NCBI GenBank assembly: GCA_964607135.1
Contig: CAZSIV010000064.1
Coordinates: forward strand, 1 to 9,128
Length of the DNA: 9,128 bases
Direction: 5' to 3'
DNA from: Metaruminococcus_A sp964607135
GTDB lineage: Bacteria; Bacillota; Clostridia; Oscillospirales; Ruminococcaceae
Positions within the stretch are counted from its first letter, which is position 1. Each line of letters begins with the position of its first letter. This document shows positions 1-6,229 of the stretch, one piece after another. A program made the position numbers and the translations under genes. A model generated the notes under the pieces. It searched no databases and was not told where the DNA came from. It saw only the letters and a list, made by a program, of their open reading frames with translations.

Positions 1-2
1 TG

Positions 3-110
3 TTACCGGCACAACTTACGGATCGCGACTGGCCGGTCTGGCCACAGACCGCGTTTGCCCAGCCCGGTCACGGGCGCGGGGGCTCTCCGCTGCGGGCGGC
101 AGTTGCTTAA
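3..110 (+). other. possible 3' tail of an upstream gene (cut by window edge)
   Basis: One frame entering from the left edge stays open for 35 codons and stops at TAA 108-110. It is rich in Gly, Ala, Pro and Arg, and I recognise no family in it. A second frame, in phase with the downstream DUF2461 gene, is also open to the edge, so openness here is weak evidence in GC-rich DNA. A small hairpin (GGTCTG 35-40, CAGACC 45-50) lies inside. It may be the end of a real gene or plain intergenic DNA. Confidence 0.2.
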
Positions 111-148
111 AAGATGAATCAAAAAAACGACTATGGAGGCGCCTTTTT

Positions 149-853
149 ATGTTTTCGAAACAGACCCTGGACTTTCTTTTTGAAAACCACATGCACGACA
201 GCAAGGCGTGGTTTGAGGAACATAAGGCGGATTACAGCCGGCTCGTTCTGGAGCCTCTGCGGGAGCTCGTGGCCGCTCTCACCCCTTCCATGCTCCAGAT
301 CGACCCCGGTTTTACCACAGAACCGCAGGTGGACAAGACGATCTGCCGGATCCGCAGGGACACCCGCTATTCCCACGATAAATCCCTTTACCGCGACGTC
401 ATGTGGATCATCTTCAAAGAGGGGAAGATGCACGGAACCGAAGTCCCCGGCGTTTATTTCGAGATCAACTGTGACGGCTTCAATTACGGAACCGGATTTT
501 ACCACGCTTCCGCCAGCTACATGAATACCATGCGCGGCCTGATCCTGGAAGACGACAAGGTTTTCCGCAAGGCCCGGCGCGCCTATGAAGGGCAGAAGGT
601 GTTCCGAATGGAAGGAGACTGCTTCAAACGCCCTCGTTATCCGGAACAGCCGCCGAAACTTCGTGACTGGCTCGAGCGCCGCGGAATCAGCTTTACAGCG
701 GAAAGCCGGGACTTCGACCTCCTTTTTTCCGACCGGCTTGTGGAAAAGCTGATTGCCGATTTCCAAGTACTAAGTCCGATCTACCAGTTCCTGCTCCATA
801 CCGCCCGCCTCGAGCGGCAAAACCAAACGGCAAATCAGCTTCTCCAATATTAA
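149..853 (+). CDS. DUF2461 family protein
   Basis: A 234-residue protein of the DUF2461 (TIGR02453) family, whose biochemical role is not established. The family pattern runs through it: an N-terminal FLFEN...WFEEHK stretch (about residues 9-26), then the diagnostic block RIRRDTRYSHDKSLY (67-81), then a WIIF / VYFEI region and a C-terminal helical part. Length is close to the usual 210-240 residues and there is no signal peptide or membrane segment, so a cytosolic protein is expected. ATG 149 is chosen because GGAGG at 136-140 sits 9 nt upstream and the family homology begins within a few residues of it. The same frame is open back to the window edge, but that stretch (2-148) does not look like family sequence. 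A weak hairpin follows the stop, and the esterase gene starts about 100 nt later on the same strand. The family call is firm; function is unknown. Confidence 0.9.
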   Translation: MFSKQTLDFLFENHMHDSKAWFEEHKADYSRLVLEPLRELVAALTPSMLQIDPGFTTEPQVDKTICRIRRDTRYSHDKSLYRDVMWIIFKEGKMHGTEVPGVYFEINCDGFNYGTGFYHASASYMNTMRGLILEDDKVFRKARRAYEGQKVFRMEGDCFKRPRYPEQPPKLRDWLERRGISFTAESRDFDLLFSDRLVEKLIADFQVLSPIYQFLLHTARLERQNQTANQLLQY

Positions 854-878
854 AGCAAGTCCGATTTGTTTTAATTAA

Positions 879-910
879 ACGAAATATACAAAAAGTATAT
901 CGTGTTTTCC
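879..910 (+). terminator. weak hairpin plus T-rich run after the DUF2461 gene
   Basis: ATATAC (884-889) pairs with GTATAT (895-900) around an A5 loop. After a two-base bulge, ACG (879-881) pairs with CGT (901-903), and GTTTTCCC follows. The stem is AT-rich, so termination would be weak. The position between the DUF2461 stop and the esterase RBS fits a partial terminator. Confidence 0.35.
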
Positions 911-961
911 CTTTAACCGTTTATTTTTAAAAATCAAACCGAACGAAAGGAATTGATGAAG

Positions 962-1918
962 ATGGCGCAGCCGTATGACCTTCCATTAGAAGAACTGCAA
1001 AAATACAGGCCCGAACTGACCCGACAGGGGGATTTCGATGCCTTCTGGACAGAAACCAAGCAGGAGCTTGCAAAGGTGCCGATGGACTATTCCTTGACGC
1101 CGCTTCCTTATCCCGCCAAAAACATCGAGCTGTACGAGCTCAGCTTCGAGGGGATGCACGGCGCTCGGATCAGCGCTTATTTTGCCAAACCCGTTGGGGA
1201 AGGCCCTTTTTCCGGCCTTGTCAGCTACCACGGCTATAACTGGGGCTGCAGCGCCTTGGAGGAGACGGTTCTCGGCGCCTTCCACGGCTATGTGTCGGCG
1301 CAGCTTCTGGTCCGCGGGCAGCAGGGCGGCAGTGAAGACACCCTTCCGTCTGCGAGCGGCCATGCCGTCGGGTGGATGACCAAGGGGATCGAATCCCCGG
1401 AAACTTACTATTACCGTGCGGTTTATATGGATGCCGTCCGCCTTTTGGAAATCGTCGCTTCGATGGATTGTGTCGACCGGGCGAAAATTGCCGTCACAGG
1501 AGGAAGCCAAGGCGGCGCTTTGTCGCTTGCCGCCGCTGCGCTGACCGACATTCCGTCCGCCGCTGTCGTCAACTACCCCTATTTATGCCATTTCCGCCGG
1601 GCAATTGATCTGGCGCAGCAAGATCCGTATCTCGAGATCAACCAGTATTTCCGCCAAAATCCCGCTCCGGCCGTAGAAGAACAGGCGATGAAGACCCTGA
1701 GCTATTTCGATCTGATGAACCACGCGCCGAATATCACCTGCGATACGGTCGTCTTCACCGGTCTGGTCGATTTGATCACCCCGCCTTCCACCGTCTTTGC
1801 CGCCTATAACCATATGACTTGTAAAAAGGAAATCCGCGTTTACCGGTACTTCGGCCATGAGACAATCACCGGCGCGTCGGTTGAACGCTTCCGGCTGCTC
1901 AAGGATTACCTCTGGTAG
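962..1918 (+). CDS. acetylxylan esterase / cephalosporin-C deacetylase (CE7 family)
   Basis: A serine esterase of carbohydrate esterase family 7 that removes acetyl groups from xylo-oligosaccharides and can deacetylate cephalosporin C. It aligns by eye along its whole length with Bacillus subtilis Cah: DLPLEEL near the start, YHGYN, LVRGQQG, GHAVGWMTKG, YYYRAVYMDAVR, the nucleophile elbow GGSQGG, and YFGHE near the end. Counting from ATG 962, the catalytic triad is Ser182, Asp270 (in GLVDLITPPS) and His299. The product is 318 residues, the same size as Cah, and has no signal peptide, so it should be cytosolic and act on imported acetylated oligosaccharides. In-frame starts also exist at TTG 953 and ATG 956. 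ATG 962 is preferred because the RBS GAAAGGA (945-951) is then 10 nt away rather than 1-4, and because the N-terminus matches the family. It converges on the restriction endonuclease gene, with a shared hairpin beyond its stop. Confidence 0.95.
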   Translation: MAQPYDLPLEELQKYRPELTRQGDFDAFWTETKQELAKVPMDYSLTPLPYPAKNIELYELSFEGMHGARISAYFAKPVGEGPFSGLVSYHGYNWGCSALEETVLGAFHGYVSAQLLVRGQQGGSEDTLPSASGHAVGWMTKGIESPETYYYRAVYMDAVRLLEIVASMDCVDRAKIAVTGGSQGGALSLAAAALTDIPSAAVVNYPYLCHFRRAIDLAQQDPYLEINQYFRQNPAPAVEEQAMKTLSYFDLMNHAPNITCDTVVFTGLVDLITPPSTVFAAYNHMTCKKEIRVYRYFGHETITGASVERFRLLKDYLW

Positions 1919-1941
1919 AACGGCCGTACTCGGCTTTAAGG

Positions 1942-3723
1942 TCAGCAGGCGATCCGGGACTGCCAGTCCCGGATCGCCTTTGTGATGTGGGCGTTCCACT
2001 TGGTGGAATCGGGCAGGGCGCTGATTTCTGCGCAGGCTTCATATAGTACGAGCACGTCGTCCTTTGAAACCCGCCTGTCGTTTTCTCCGGCTTTTTTGAT
2101 CCCTCTTAGGATTTCAATCAGCTGCGAAATCGTAAGGGGGATCATTTTTTGCCGTCTCCCCTGGTATTCGTATTTCACAGCGATCCAGAAGGTGTTCAAA
2201 GTGTCCGTGTGAAGGGATGGCGCGATGAAGAGGCAGTAGTTCGGCACAGCGCTGTTCGCATCCTCGAAGCTGCGCAGATGCCGCATGACCGGCTGGCCTT
2301 CGTTGAACCACTGGTCTCTGCCTGTGAGCATGGTGACCTCGCAGATTGCCCCGAAGCCGTCGTAGTAGCATTCGATGTCGGGGACGCCTGCCGGCGCGGT
2401 AAAGGTGGGCTCGTGATCATCCCCTAACGGCGCGTTCGGTTTGATGAGAAGCGCGCCGCCGATGATGTTCAGCGCGATATTGGCCCATTTTTCCAAGGCG
2501 ATCGAGGGCTTCATCCCGAGCTTCCGGATATTGGAAAGGGCGGCGATGGCTTCATCGATCTGCTCCGCTTTCTGGTAATCCGCTTTCAGCTTGAGACCCT
2601 GAAGCCTTGCACGGTCGTTCCTCAGCGCTTCGATCTGTCGCTTTAAGCCTTCGATGTCCGCAGCCAAAGAATAGGATGTGGGCTCTTCGCCCAGCAATGC
2701 CTCAAGTGAATGGATTTCACCGGCAATGTCGCGGGCAATTTTTGAAAGCGTTTCAGGGGTTTCAAACGGCAGGACATAGGCGCGATAATCGGCGATGTAT
2801 TTTTTGTACCCTTCCAGAGTAAATTCTTTGGCTGAGCCGTCGTCATGCTCCAGCAGGGCGTTAATTTCCACCATCCTGCGGGGCTCCAGGTCAACGTAAT
2901 AGCCGCCCCCGCGGATATAGACGTACTTTGTCAGCCTCAGATAGCGGATGATGTTGTCGGCGTATTCCCAGGTGTTGTTGACCGGGTCGACAAAGGTGCG
3001 GAGGTATTCTTCGACAAAAGCGGTCCGAAACGCCTCGCGGTCGTTGTCGGATGGCAGCGCCCGCATGGTATGCCGGTATTCCAAAAGCTGCGCGGCCTTC
3101 TGTTCGACCTCCTGATAGGATTTGACGGAGAGCACGAAGATGCCGAATTCGTCTTTAGAAACCCCTTTCGCCTTTTCCCCGCGCTCGGTGCAGAGCTCGT
3201 TGACCCTCTTGATCAGCCTGAGGGCGTTGATGAACGGCTTGGTATTATAGTTCTTGCAGTCGCTGCTCAGCGGGTTGGGGTATTGGAATTTCAGCAGGTT
3301 TGAAAAAACAACGTCTTCTAAATCGACCTCATTTTCGAGAAACAGCCTGCCCAGCTCGGTGATTTTGACACGGCGGGCGCGAGCCTCCCGGTCGTATTCC
3401 AAAGAGACCAGGCCCAGCTTTTCGAGAGGGTCGAGGGAAGTCCTCCCGCGCATGGGGGCGTCTACATACTTCTTGCTGTCAAAAATATCCCGCGCCTCGT
3501 CGTATGACAGCTCATAAGCCAAATCGTTTAGAAGGTCGATTTGATGCTGGCTTAAACGCTGCTTGGTCGGCGTGTAATAGCGGTTTTTGATCAGCAGGCT
3601 TTGGTAAACCATCTGCGTTTCGTCGTCCCAAACATAGTTTTCGATTTCGCTTGCGGTTTTGAGGAACGGATACGCCCGCTCAGGATTGCGCATTGTCGTC
3701 GAAGCACTCCACAGTAAGTCCAT
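1942..3723 (-). CDS. AlwI-family Type IIS restriction endonuclease
   Basis: A 593-residue protein that I assign to the AlwI restriction endonuclease family (RE_AlwI), which includes Type IIS enzymes and nicking relatives that cut a few bases outside a short asymmetric site. The N-terminal half (residues 1 to about 330) is helical with winged-helix-like stretches (for example SLDPLEKLGLVSLE..ARRVKITELGRLFL), probably for DNA recognition. A charged coiled-coil-like segment follows at about 365-425. The C-terminal part carries the likely nuclease core: PDIE (448-451), DG (455-456), then CEVT with Glu462, then GRDQW (468-472), E475 and PVMRH (478-482). This reads as a PD-(D/E)xK-type site in which Thr464 takes the usual Lys position. 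ATG 3723 is chosen because it has a strong RBS 6 nt upstream and the protein begins MDLLWS; the open frame extends 45 codons further into M1 without support. It follows M1 by 11 nt and is the last gene of the operon. Its 3' end overlaps a perfect hairpin. Cleavage specificity cannot be read from sequence. Confidence 0.88.
   Translation of the reverse strand: MDLLWSASTTMRNPERAYPFLKTASEIENYVWDDETQMVYQSLLIKNRYYTPTKQRLSQHQIDLLNDLAYELSYDEARDIFDSKKYVDAPMRGRTSLDPLEKLGLVSLEYDREARARRVKITELGRLFLENEVDLEDVVFSNLLKFQYPNPLSSDCKNYNTKPFINALRLIKRVNELCTERGEKAKGVSKDEFGIFVLSVKSYQEVEQKAAQLLEYRHTMRALPSDNDREAFRTAFVEEYLRTFVDPVNNTWEYADNIIRYLRLTKYVYIRGGGYYVDLEPRRMVEINALLEHDDGSAKEFTLEGYKKYIADYRAYVLPFETPETLSKIARDIAGEIHSLEALLGEEPTSYSLAADIEGLKRQIEALRNDRARLQGLKLKADYQKAEQIDEAIAALSNIRKLGMKPSIALEKWANIALNIIGGALLIKPNAPLGDDHEPTFTAPAGVPDIECYYDGFGAICEVTMLTGRDQWFNEGQPVMRHLRSFEDANSAVPNYCLFIAPSLHTDTLNTFWIAVKYEYQGRRQKMIPLTISQLIEILRGIKKAGENDRRVSKDDVLVLYEACAEISALPDSTKWNAHITKAIRDWQSRIAC
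1947..1979. terminator. perfect 15-bp hairpin between convergent esterase and R genes
   Basis: AGGCGATCCGGGACT (1947-1961) and its exact complement (1965-1979) flank a 3-nt GCC spacer. The hairpin lies 28 nt after the esterase stop. It also falls wholly inside the last codons of the endonuclease gene on the other strand, encoding part of its final residues. Neither side has a good T-run (TTTGTG on +, TGCTGACC on -), so it may act as a transcript 3'-end stabiliser or an imperfect bidirectional terminator. Each arm holds one GGATC site, in opposite orientations. Confidence 0.6.
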
Positions 3724-3729
3724 CACGGA

Positions 3730-3736
3730 TCCCCCT
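3730..3736 (-). promoter_or_regulatory. ribosome-binding site of the endonuclease gene
   Basis: AGGGGGA on the minus strand lies 6 nt before ATG 3723 and overlaps the M1 stop codon (3735-3737). This fixes the R start and suggests translational coupling to M1. A GGATCC hexamer (3727-3732) overlaps the site. Confidence 0.75.
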
Positions 3737-4664
3737 AATAGTTGACGATTAATACTTCCTCGCTGTTTTTCGTTCGGTCTTTTGTGTGGTAGTTTGAATT
3801 GGAATAGTGATAATTCAGATGTTTTACATGATAACGGCCGGCATTCCTGTCCAGCCAATCGATTAAAACGGCGTTTTCCTTTCCCTTGCTCCTCAGCACG
3901 TTCGACAGGGCGAAACGGATGCCGTTTTGATTCAAACGGTCAATCAATGCAAGCAGATCCCTTTCATGCGTTTCGCCCCATCCGCCCTTTTCATTATAGG
4001 TCGCACAGGTGATCAGATAGGGGGGATCTATGTAAACGAAATCGTTCTGCCCCAGCGCAGAACAATCGAACGCCCTGAAATCCAGGCTGGAAAAAGAACA
4101 GGAAACCGCCTGAAGCTTGTCGATGAAATCCGATAATTTTTTCTGCATTCTGGCGTTAAAATCTCTTTTTCCGACCGGCAGATTAAATTCTCCACGGCTG
4201 TTGAACCGGATTTGATTGTTGAAAGAGTAGATTATTAAGGTGTAAAGCACCAGATCGCGGGAAGGACCGCCGTACTGTTTCTCGTTGAAGTCATGCCTCA
4301 GTTTCAGGTAGGGAACTTTGTTATAGCCGGCCAATCCCCTTGAACTGTCGCAGTGATAAGCTTCGTATCCGTTTTTGCCCGTGTCCGAAAGGCCGTACCG
4401 CTCTATGAGCTGGAAGATGAATTCAAAGACCGCGCCCTTGCCCTGTTCTTTTAAGGTGCGGAACAGGCGCGGTAAATTTTGATCCAGGTCGTTTAAAATC
4501 AAATGGCGGCAGGGAATATTGACCCCGACGTTCCCCCCGCCGCAGAAGAGATCCACAAAGGTGTCGATCCGGCCGGGGAAAAACGGGACGATTTGGGGCA
4601 GCAGCTTAAACTTACCGCCTGTATAATTCAGTGGAGATTGTACAAAATCATTCATTGTTATCAT
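3735..4664 (-). CDS. D12-class (Dam-like) DNA adenine-N6 methyltransferase M1
   Basis: A 309-residue methyltransferase of the MethyltransfD12 (alpha-class m6A) family, transferring a methyl group from S-adenosylmethionine to adenine in the restriction target. The motif order is diagnostic: NYTGGK (residues 13-18, motif X), VDLFCGGGNVG (37-47, motif I, SAM binding), ND (58-59), a central variable region that should contain the target recognition domain, then the catalytic DPPY (213-216, motif IV), and a C-terminal RTKNSEEVLIVNY end typical of the family. ATG 4664 and ATG 4655 are both possible starts. Neither has a near RBS, and both overlap the end of M2 (by 17 or 8 nt), so translation is probably coupled to M2. 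It lies between M2 and the AlwI-like nuclease. I infer that it modifies one strand of an asymmetric site while M2 modifies the other. It could modify the same strand, but two different D12 enzymes make that less likely. Confidence 0.92.
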   Translation of the reverse strand: MITMNDFVQSPLNYTGGKFKLLPQIVPFFPGRIDTFVDLFCGGGNVGVNIPCRHLILNDLDQNLPRLFRTLKEQGKGAVFEFIFQLIERYGLSDTGKNGYEAYHCDSSRGLAGYNKVPYLKLRHDFNEKQYGGPSRDLVLYTLIIYSFNNQIRFNSRGEFNLPVGKRDFNARMQKKLSDFIDKLQAVSCSFSSLDFRAFDCSALGQNDFVYIDPPYLITCATYNEKGGWGETHERDLLALIDRLNQNGIRFALSNVLRSKGKENAVLIDWLDRNAGRYHVKHLNYHYSNSNYHTKDRTKNSEEVLIVNY

Positions 4665-5721
4665 AACAGGTACAGAGAAACAACCTTTCTTCGTGTTCAG
4701 GCAGGTTGGTTTTGCCGGTCGAAAACGCCTTATAGCTTTCGGAGAACACCTTCACATCTCCCTTGGTTTGAAGAATCCTCATGATGTCATCGTCCGAGAT
4801 TTTGGCATTTGAGCGGTCGTTTCCTTTGGCGGCCATATTGTTGTAAGAAAACAAAATGTATCTGCTTTTTATGTCTTTGATCAACCGCTCAAATGCTTCC
4901 GACGCCTTCATGGTGCAGTAATCGCTTTTTAACCGCCTTCTGTCCATCTTTTTGGCAACTCCGTATACCTTCGGCTTCCTCCATCTCGCCACATTTTCGA
5001 GGAGATGGTAGGCATCACAGTACTGCCTGGAATTATACGGCGGGTCGATATAGACTAAGTCGGCTGTTATCATTTTCACCAGCTTGTTTGCATCCATATT
5101 ATAGCAGACATTGCCGGTGCGGTTGCTGTTGGAAGCCTGCGGAACGGACAGCTCGAGCTCTTTTTCGTAGGCCGCCCCTTGGATATAGGCGTCATAATGG
5201 CCGCAGGTGTTGGCGATTTTGTCCATCGCATATAACAATGAAGTGATCAGCAGAGCCCGCTCCCTTTCGTTGACCGCTCCTGCCCGAAAGCTTTTGTCGA
5301 TATCATTTCTGATGAATCCGATTTTCATGCAGTCACTGCGGCTGAAGAAGGTGTCGGAAAAATTTTTCGACATGTAATTTTCCCTTTTGGGCGAAGCGGC
5401 GTTGTACCGGGCGATGAAATCAATGATTTTGCCGGGATCGTATTTTTGGCTGCTGAACCAGGCAAGATTGCAGATATAGCTGCTGTACATGAGGTCGTTC
5501 GTGATCAGCTGTCTGTCGGAAAAGGCGGAAGCCACCGCCCCGGTTCCGGAAAAAATATCTGCGACGGTCTCAATCCCGGAGCACTCGTCCTCTACGACTT
5601 GTTTGATAAAATCGAGCAGCTTGTATTTATTTCCCAAATACCTTCTGTTGTTGATCCACAGCTTTTTATATGAATCAGCTTTGTTCCCATTCATTTTACT
5701 CGCCATTCCTTTATTTGCCAT
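4648..5721 (-). CDS. D12-class DNA adenine-N6 methyltransferase M2
   Basis: A methyltransferase of about 357 residues in the same broad D12/alpha m6A class as M1, but clearly a different subgroup. It has NNRRYLGNK (residues 24-32, motif X), VADIFSGTGAV (53-63, motif I), ND (75-76), a long insert, then VYIDPPYNSRQY (DPPY at 226-229, motif IV) followed by DAYHLLENVARW, which marks a recognised D12 subgroup, and ILFSYNN later. Possible starts are ATG 5721, 5706 and 5694. None has an ideal RBS; AAAGGA sits 12 nt before ATG 5694, and the family match begins only near residue 20, so the true protein may be 5-9 residues shorter. It is the first gene of the operon and overlaps M1. The coding sequence is more AT-rich than the esterase or pel genes, consistent with horizontal acquisition. 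Its target base and site cannot be read from sequence. Confidence 0.9.
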   Translation of the reverse strand: MANKGMASKMNGNKADSYKKLWINNRRYLGNKYKLLDFIKQVVEDECSGIETVADIFSGTGAVASAFSDRQLITNDLMYSSYICNLAWFSSQKYDPGKIIDFIARYNAASPKRENYMSKNFSDTFFSRSDCMKIGFIRNDIDKSFRAGAVNERERALLITSLLYAMDKIANTCGHYDAYIQGAAYEKELELSVPQASNSNRTGNVCYNMDANKLVKMITADLVYIDPPYNSRQYCDAYHLLENVARWRKPKVYGVAKKMDRRRLKSDYCTMKASEAFERLIKDIKSRYILFSYNNMAAKGNDRSNAKISDDDIMRILQTKGDVKVFSESYKAFSTGKTNLPEHEERLFLCTCYDNNE

Positions 5722-5771
5722 TCATTCAGGGTACGACAGGGGAGAATTACATCATAATGATAAATCGCAGG

Positions 5772-5791
5772 CAGTCCGATAAAACGGACTG
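5772..5791. repeat. perfect 7-bp inverted repeat upstream of M2
   Basis: CAGTCCG (5772-5778) and CGGACTG (5785-5791) flank a 6-nt AT-only spacer, ATAAAA. It lies about 50 nt upstream of the M2 start, where an operator for the restriction-modification operon would be expected. There is no T-run on either side, so it is not a standard terminator. The spacer coincides with a weak -10-like element. Confidence 0.5.
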
Positions 5792-5809
5792 AACGAGCCG
5801 ATCTTTCAA
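5779..5809 (-). promoter_or_regulatory. candidate promoter of the restriction-modification operon
   Basis: On the minus strand TTGAAA (5809-5804) is followed after 19 nt by TTTTAT (5784-5779). The spacing is long and the -10 match poor, so this is weak. It is offered because an upstream hairpin (5820-5859) and the tRNA-Pro terminator should block read-through, so a promoter is needed between 5722 and 5819. Confidence 0.25.
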
Positions 5810-5819
5810 GTTATAAAAT

Positions 5820-5859
5820 AAATCCGAACCCATCTCCTACAGAGAAAAGATTCGGATTT
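5820..5859 (-). terminator. hairpin with AT-rich tail between tRNA-Pro and M2
   Basis: AAATCCGAA (5820-5828) pairs with TTCGGATTT (5851-5859), a 9-bp stem with an inner TCTC/GAGA stem in the loop. Read on the minus strand it is followed by ATTTTATAAC, resembling a weak intrinsic terminator. It would insulate M2 from tRNA-Pro transcription. Confidence 0.4.
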
Positions 5860-5920
5860 CTGCTGCGCGGAACGATGCGGCAAAAAATATCTTTTAAAGC
5901 ACACGCTTCGGCCTTTTTTA

Positions 5921-5957
5921 AATAAAAAGAGTCTGAACGCAAACTGCATCCAGACTC
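5921..5957 (-). terminator. intrinsic terminator of tRNA-Pro
   Basis: On the minus strand GAGTCTG (5957-5951) pairs with CAGACTC (5935-5929) across a 15-nt loop, followed by TTTTTATT (5928-5921). It begins 4 nt after the tRNA CCA end. The first arm also takes part in an odd-length palindrome (CCAGACT-G-AGTCTGG, 5949-5963), which runs into the tRNA 3' end. Confidence 0.7.
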
Positions 5958-5961
5958 AGTC

Positions 5962-6038
5962 TGGTCGAGGTGACAGGACTTGAACCTGCGGCCTCTGCGT
6001 CCCGAACGCAGCGCTCTACCAAACTGAGCCACACCTCG
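5962..6038 (-). tRNA. tRNA-Pro (anticodon CGG)
   Basis: This is a complete 77-nt cloverleaf with encoded CCA. The acceptor CGAGGTG pairs with CACCTCG, and the discriminator is A. The D stem is GCTC/GAGC. The anticodon stem CTGCG/CGCAG carries loop TTCGGGA, with anticodon CGG at 6004-6002 decoding CCG. The T stem is GCAGG/CCTGT with loop TTCAAGT and one G-U pair. All stems are intact. Confidence 0.95.
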
Positions 6039-6065
6039 ACGATCTGTACCAAAAGGTACTTAAAT

Positions 6066-6094
6066 ATTATACTTGCTGACAAAGAGGTTGTCAA
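6066..6094 (-). promoter_or_regulatory. consensus sigma-A promoter of tRNA-Pro
   Basis: On the minus strand TTGACA (6094-6089), a 17-nt spacer, and TATAAT (6071-6066) match the housekeeping consensus exactly. The predicted start is about 20 nt upstream of the mature tRNA. The short leader holds a GTACC-AAAA-GGTAC inverted repeat (6046-6059). Confidence 0.85.
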
Positions 6095-6183
6095 GCGATT
6101 TTAAAAAAATCTCAACAATGAATTGTAGGGATACAATAGAGGCCCTGTTTGTCTTGGTAAAACCCTTGCCACAGATATTACGG

Positions 6184-6189
6184 TATAAT
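6184..6189 (+). promoter_or_regulatory. -10 element upstream of the VOC gene
   Basis: TATAAT lies 41 nt before the VOC start codon. No -35 box stands at 16-18 nt; TTGGTA (6154-6159) is too far and TTGCCA (6166-6171) too near. It may be a weak or activator-dependent promoter. Confidence 0.35.
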
Positions 6190-6229
6190 AAAATGAAACA
6201 GCAAGGTCGGAAGCTGAAAGGGGATTTGC

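Noticed and set aside
1957..1968. GACT-GCC-AGTC resembling the C-box of restriction-modification controller proteins
   Set aside because: It lies in the R 3' end hairpin, far from any operon promoter, and no controller gene is present. It is a by-product of the palindrome.
5811..6032. 73-codon open frame on the minus strand
   Set aside because: It reads through tRNA-Pro and its terminator; such frames are translation artefacts of tRNA genes.
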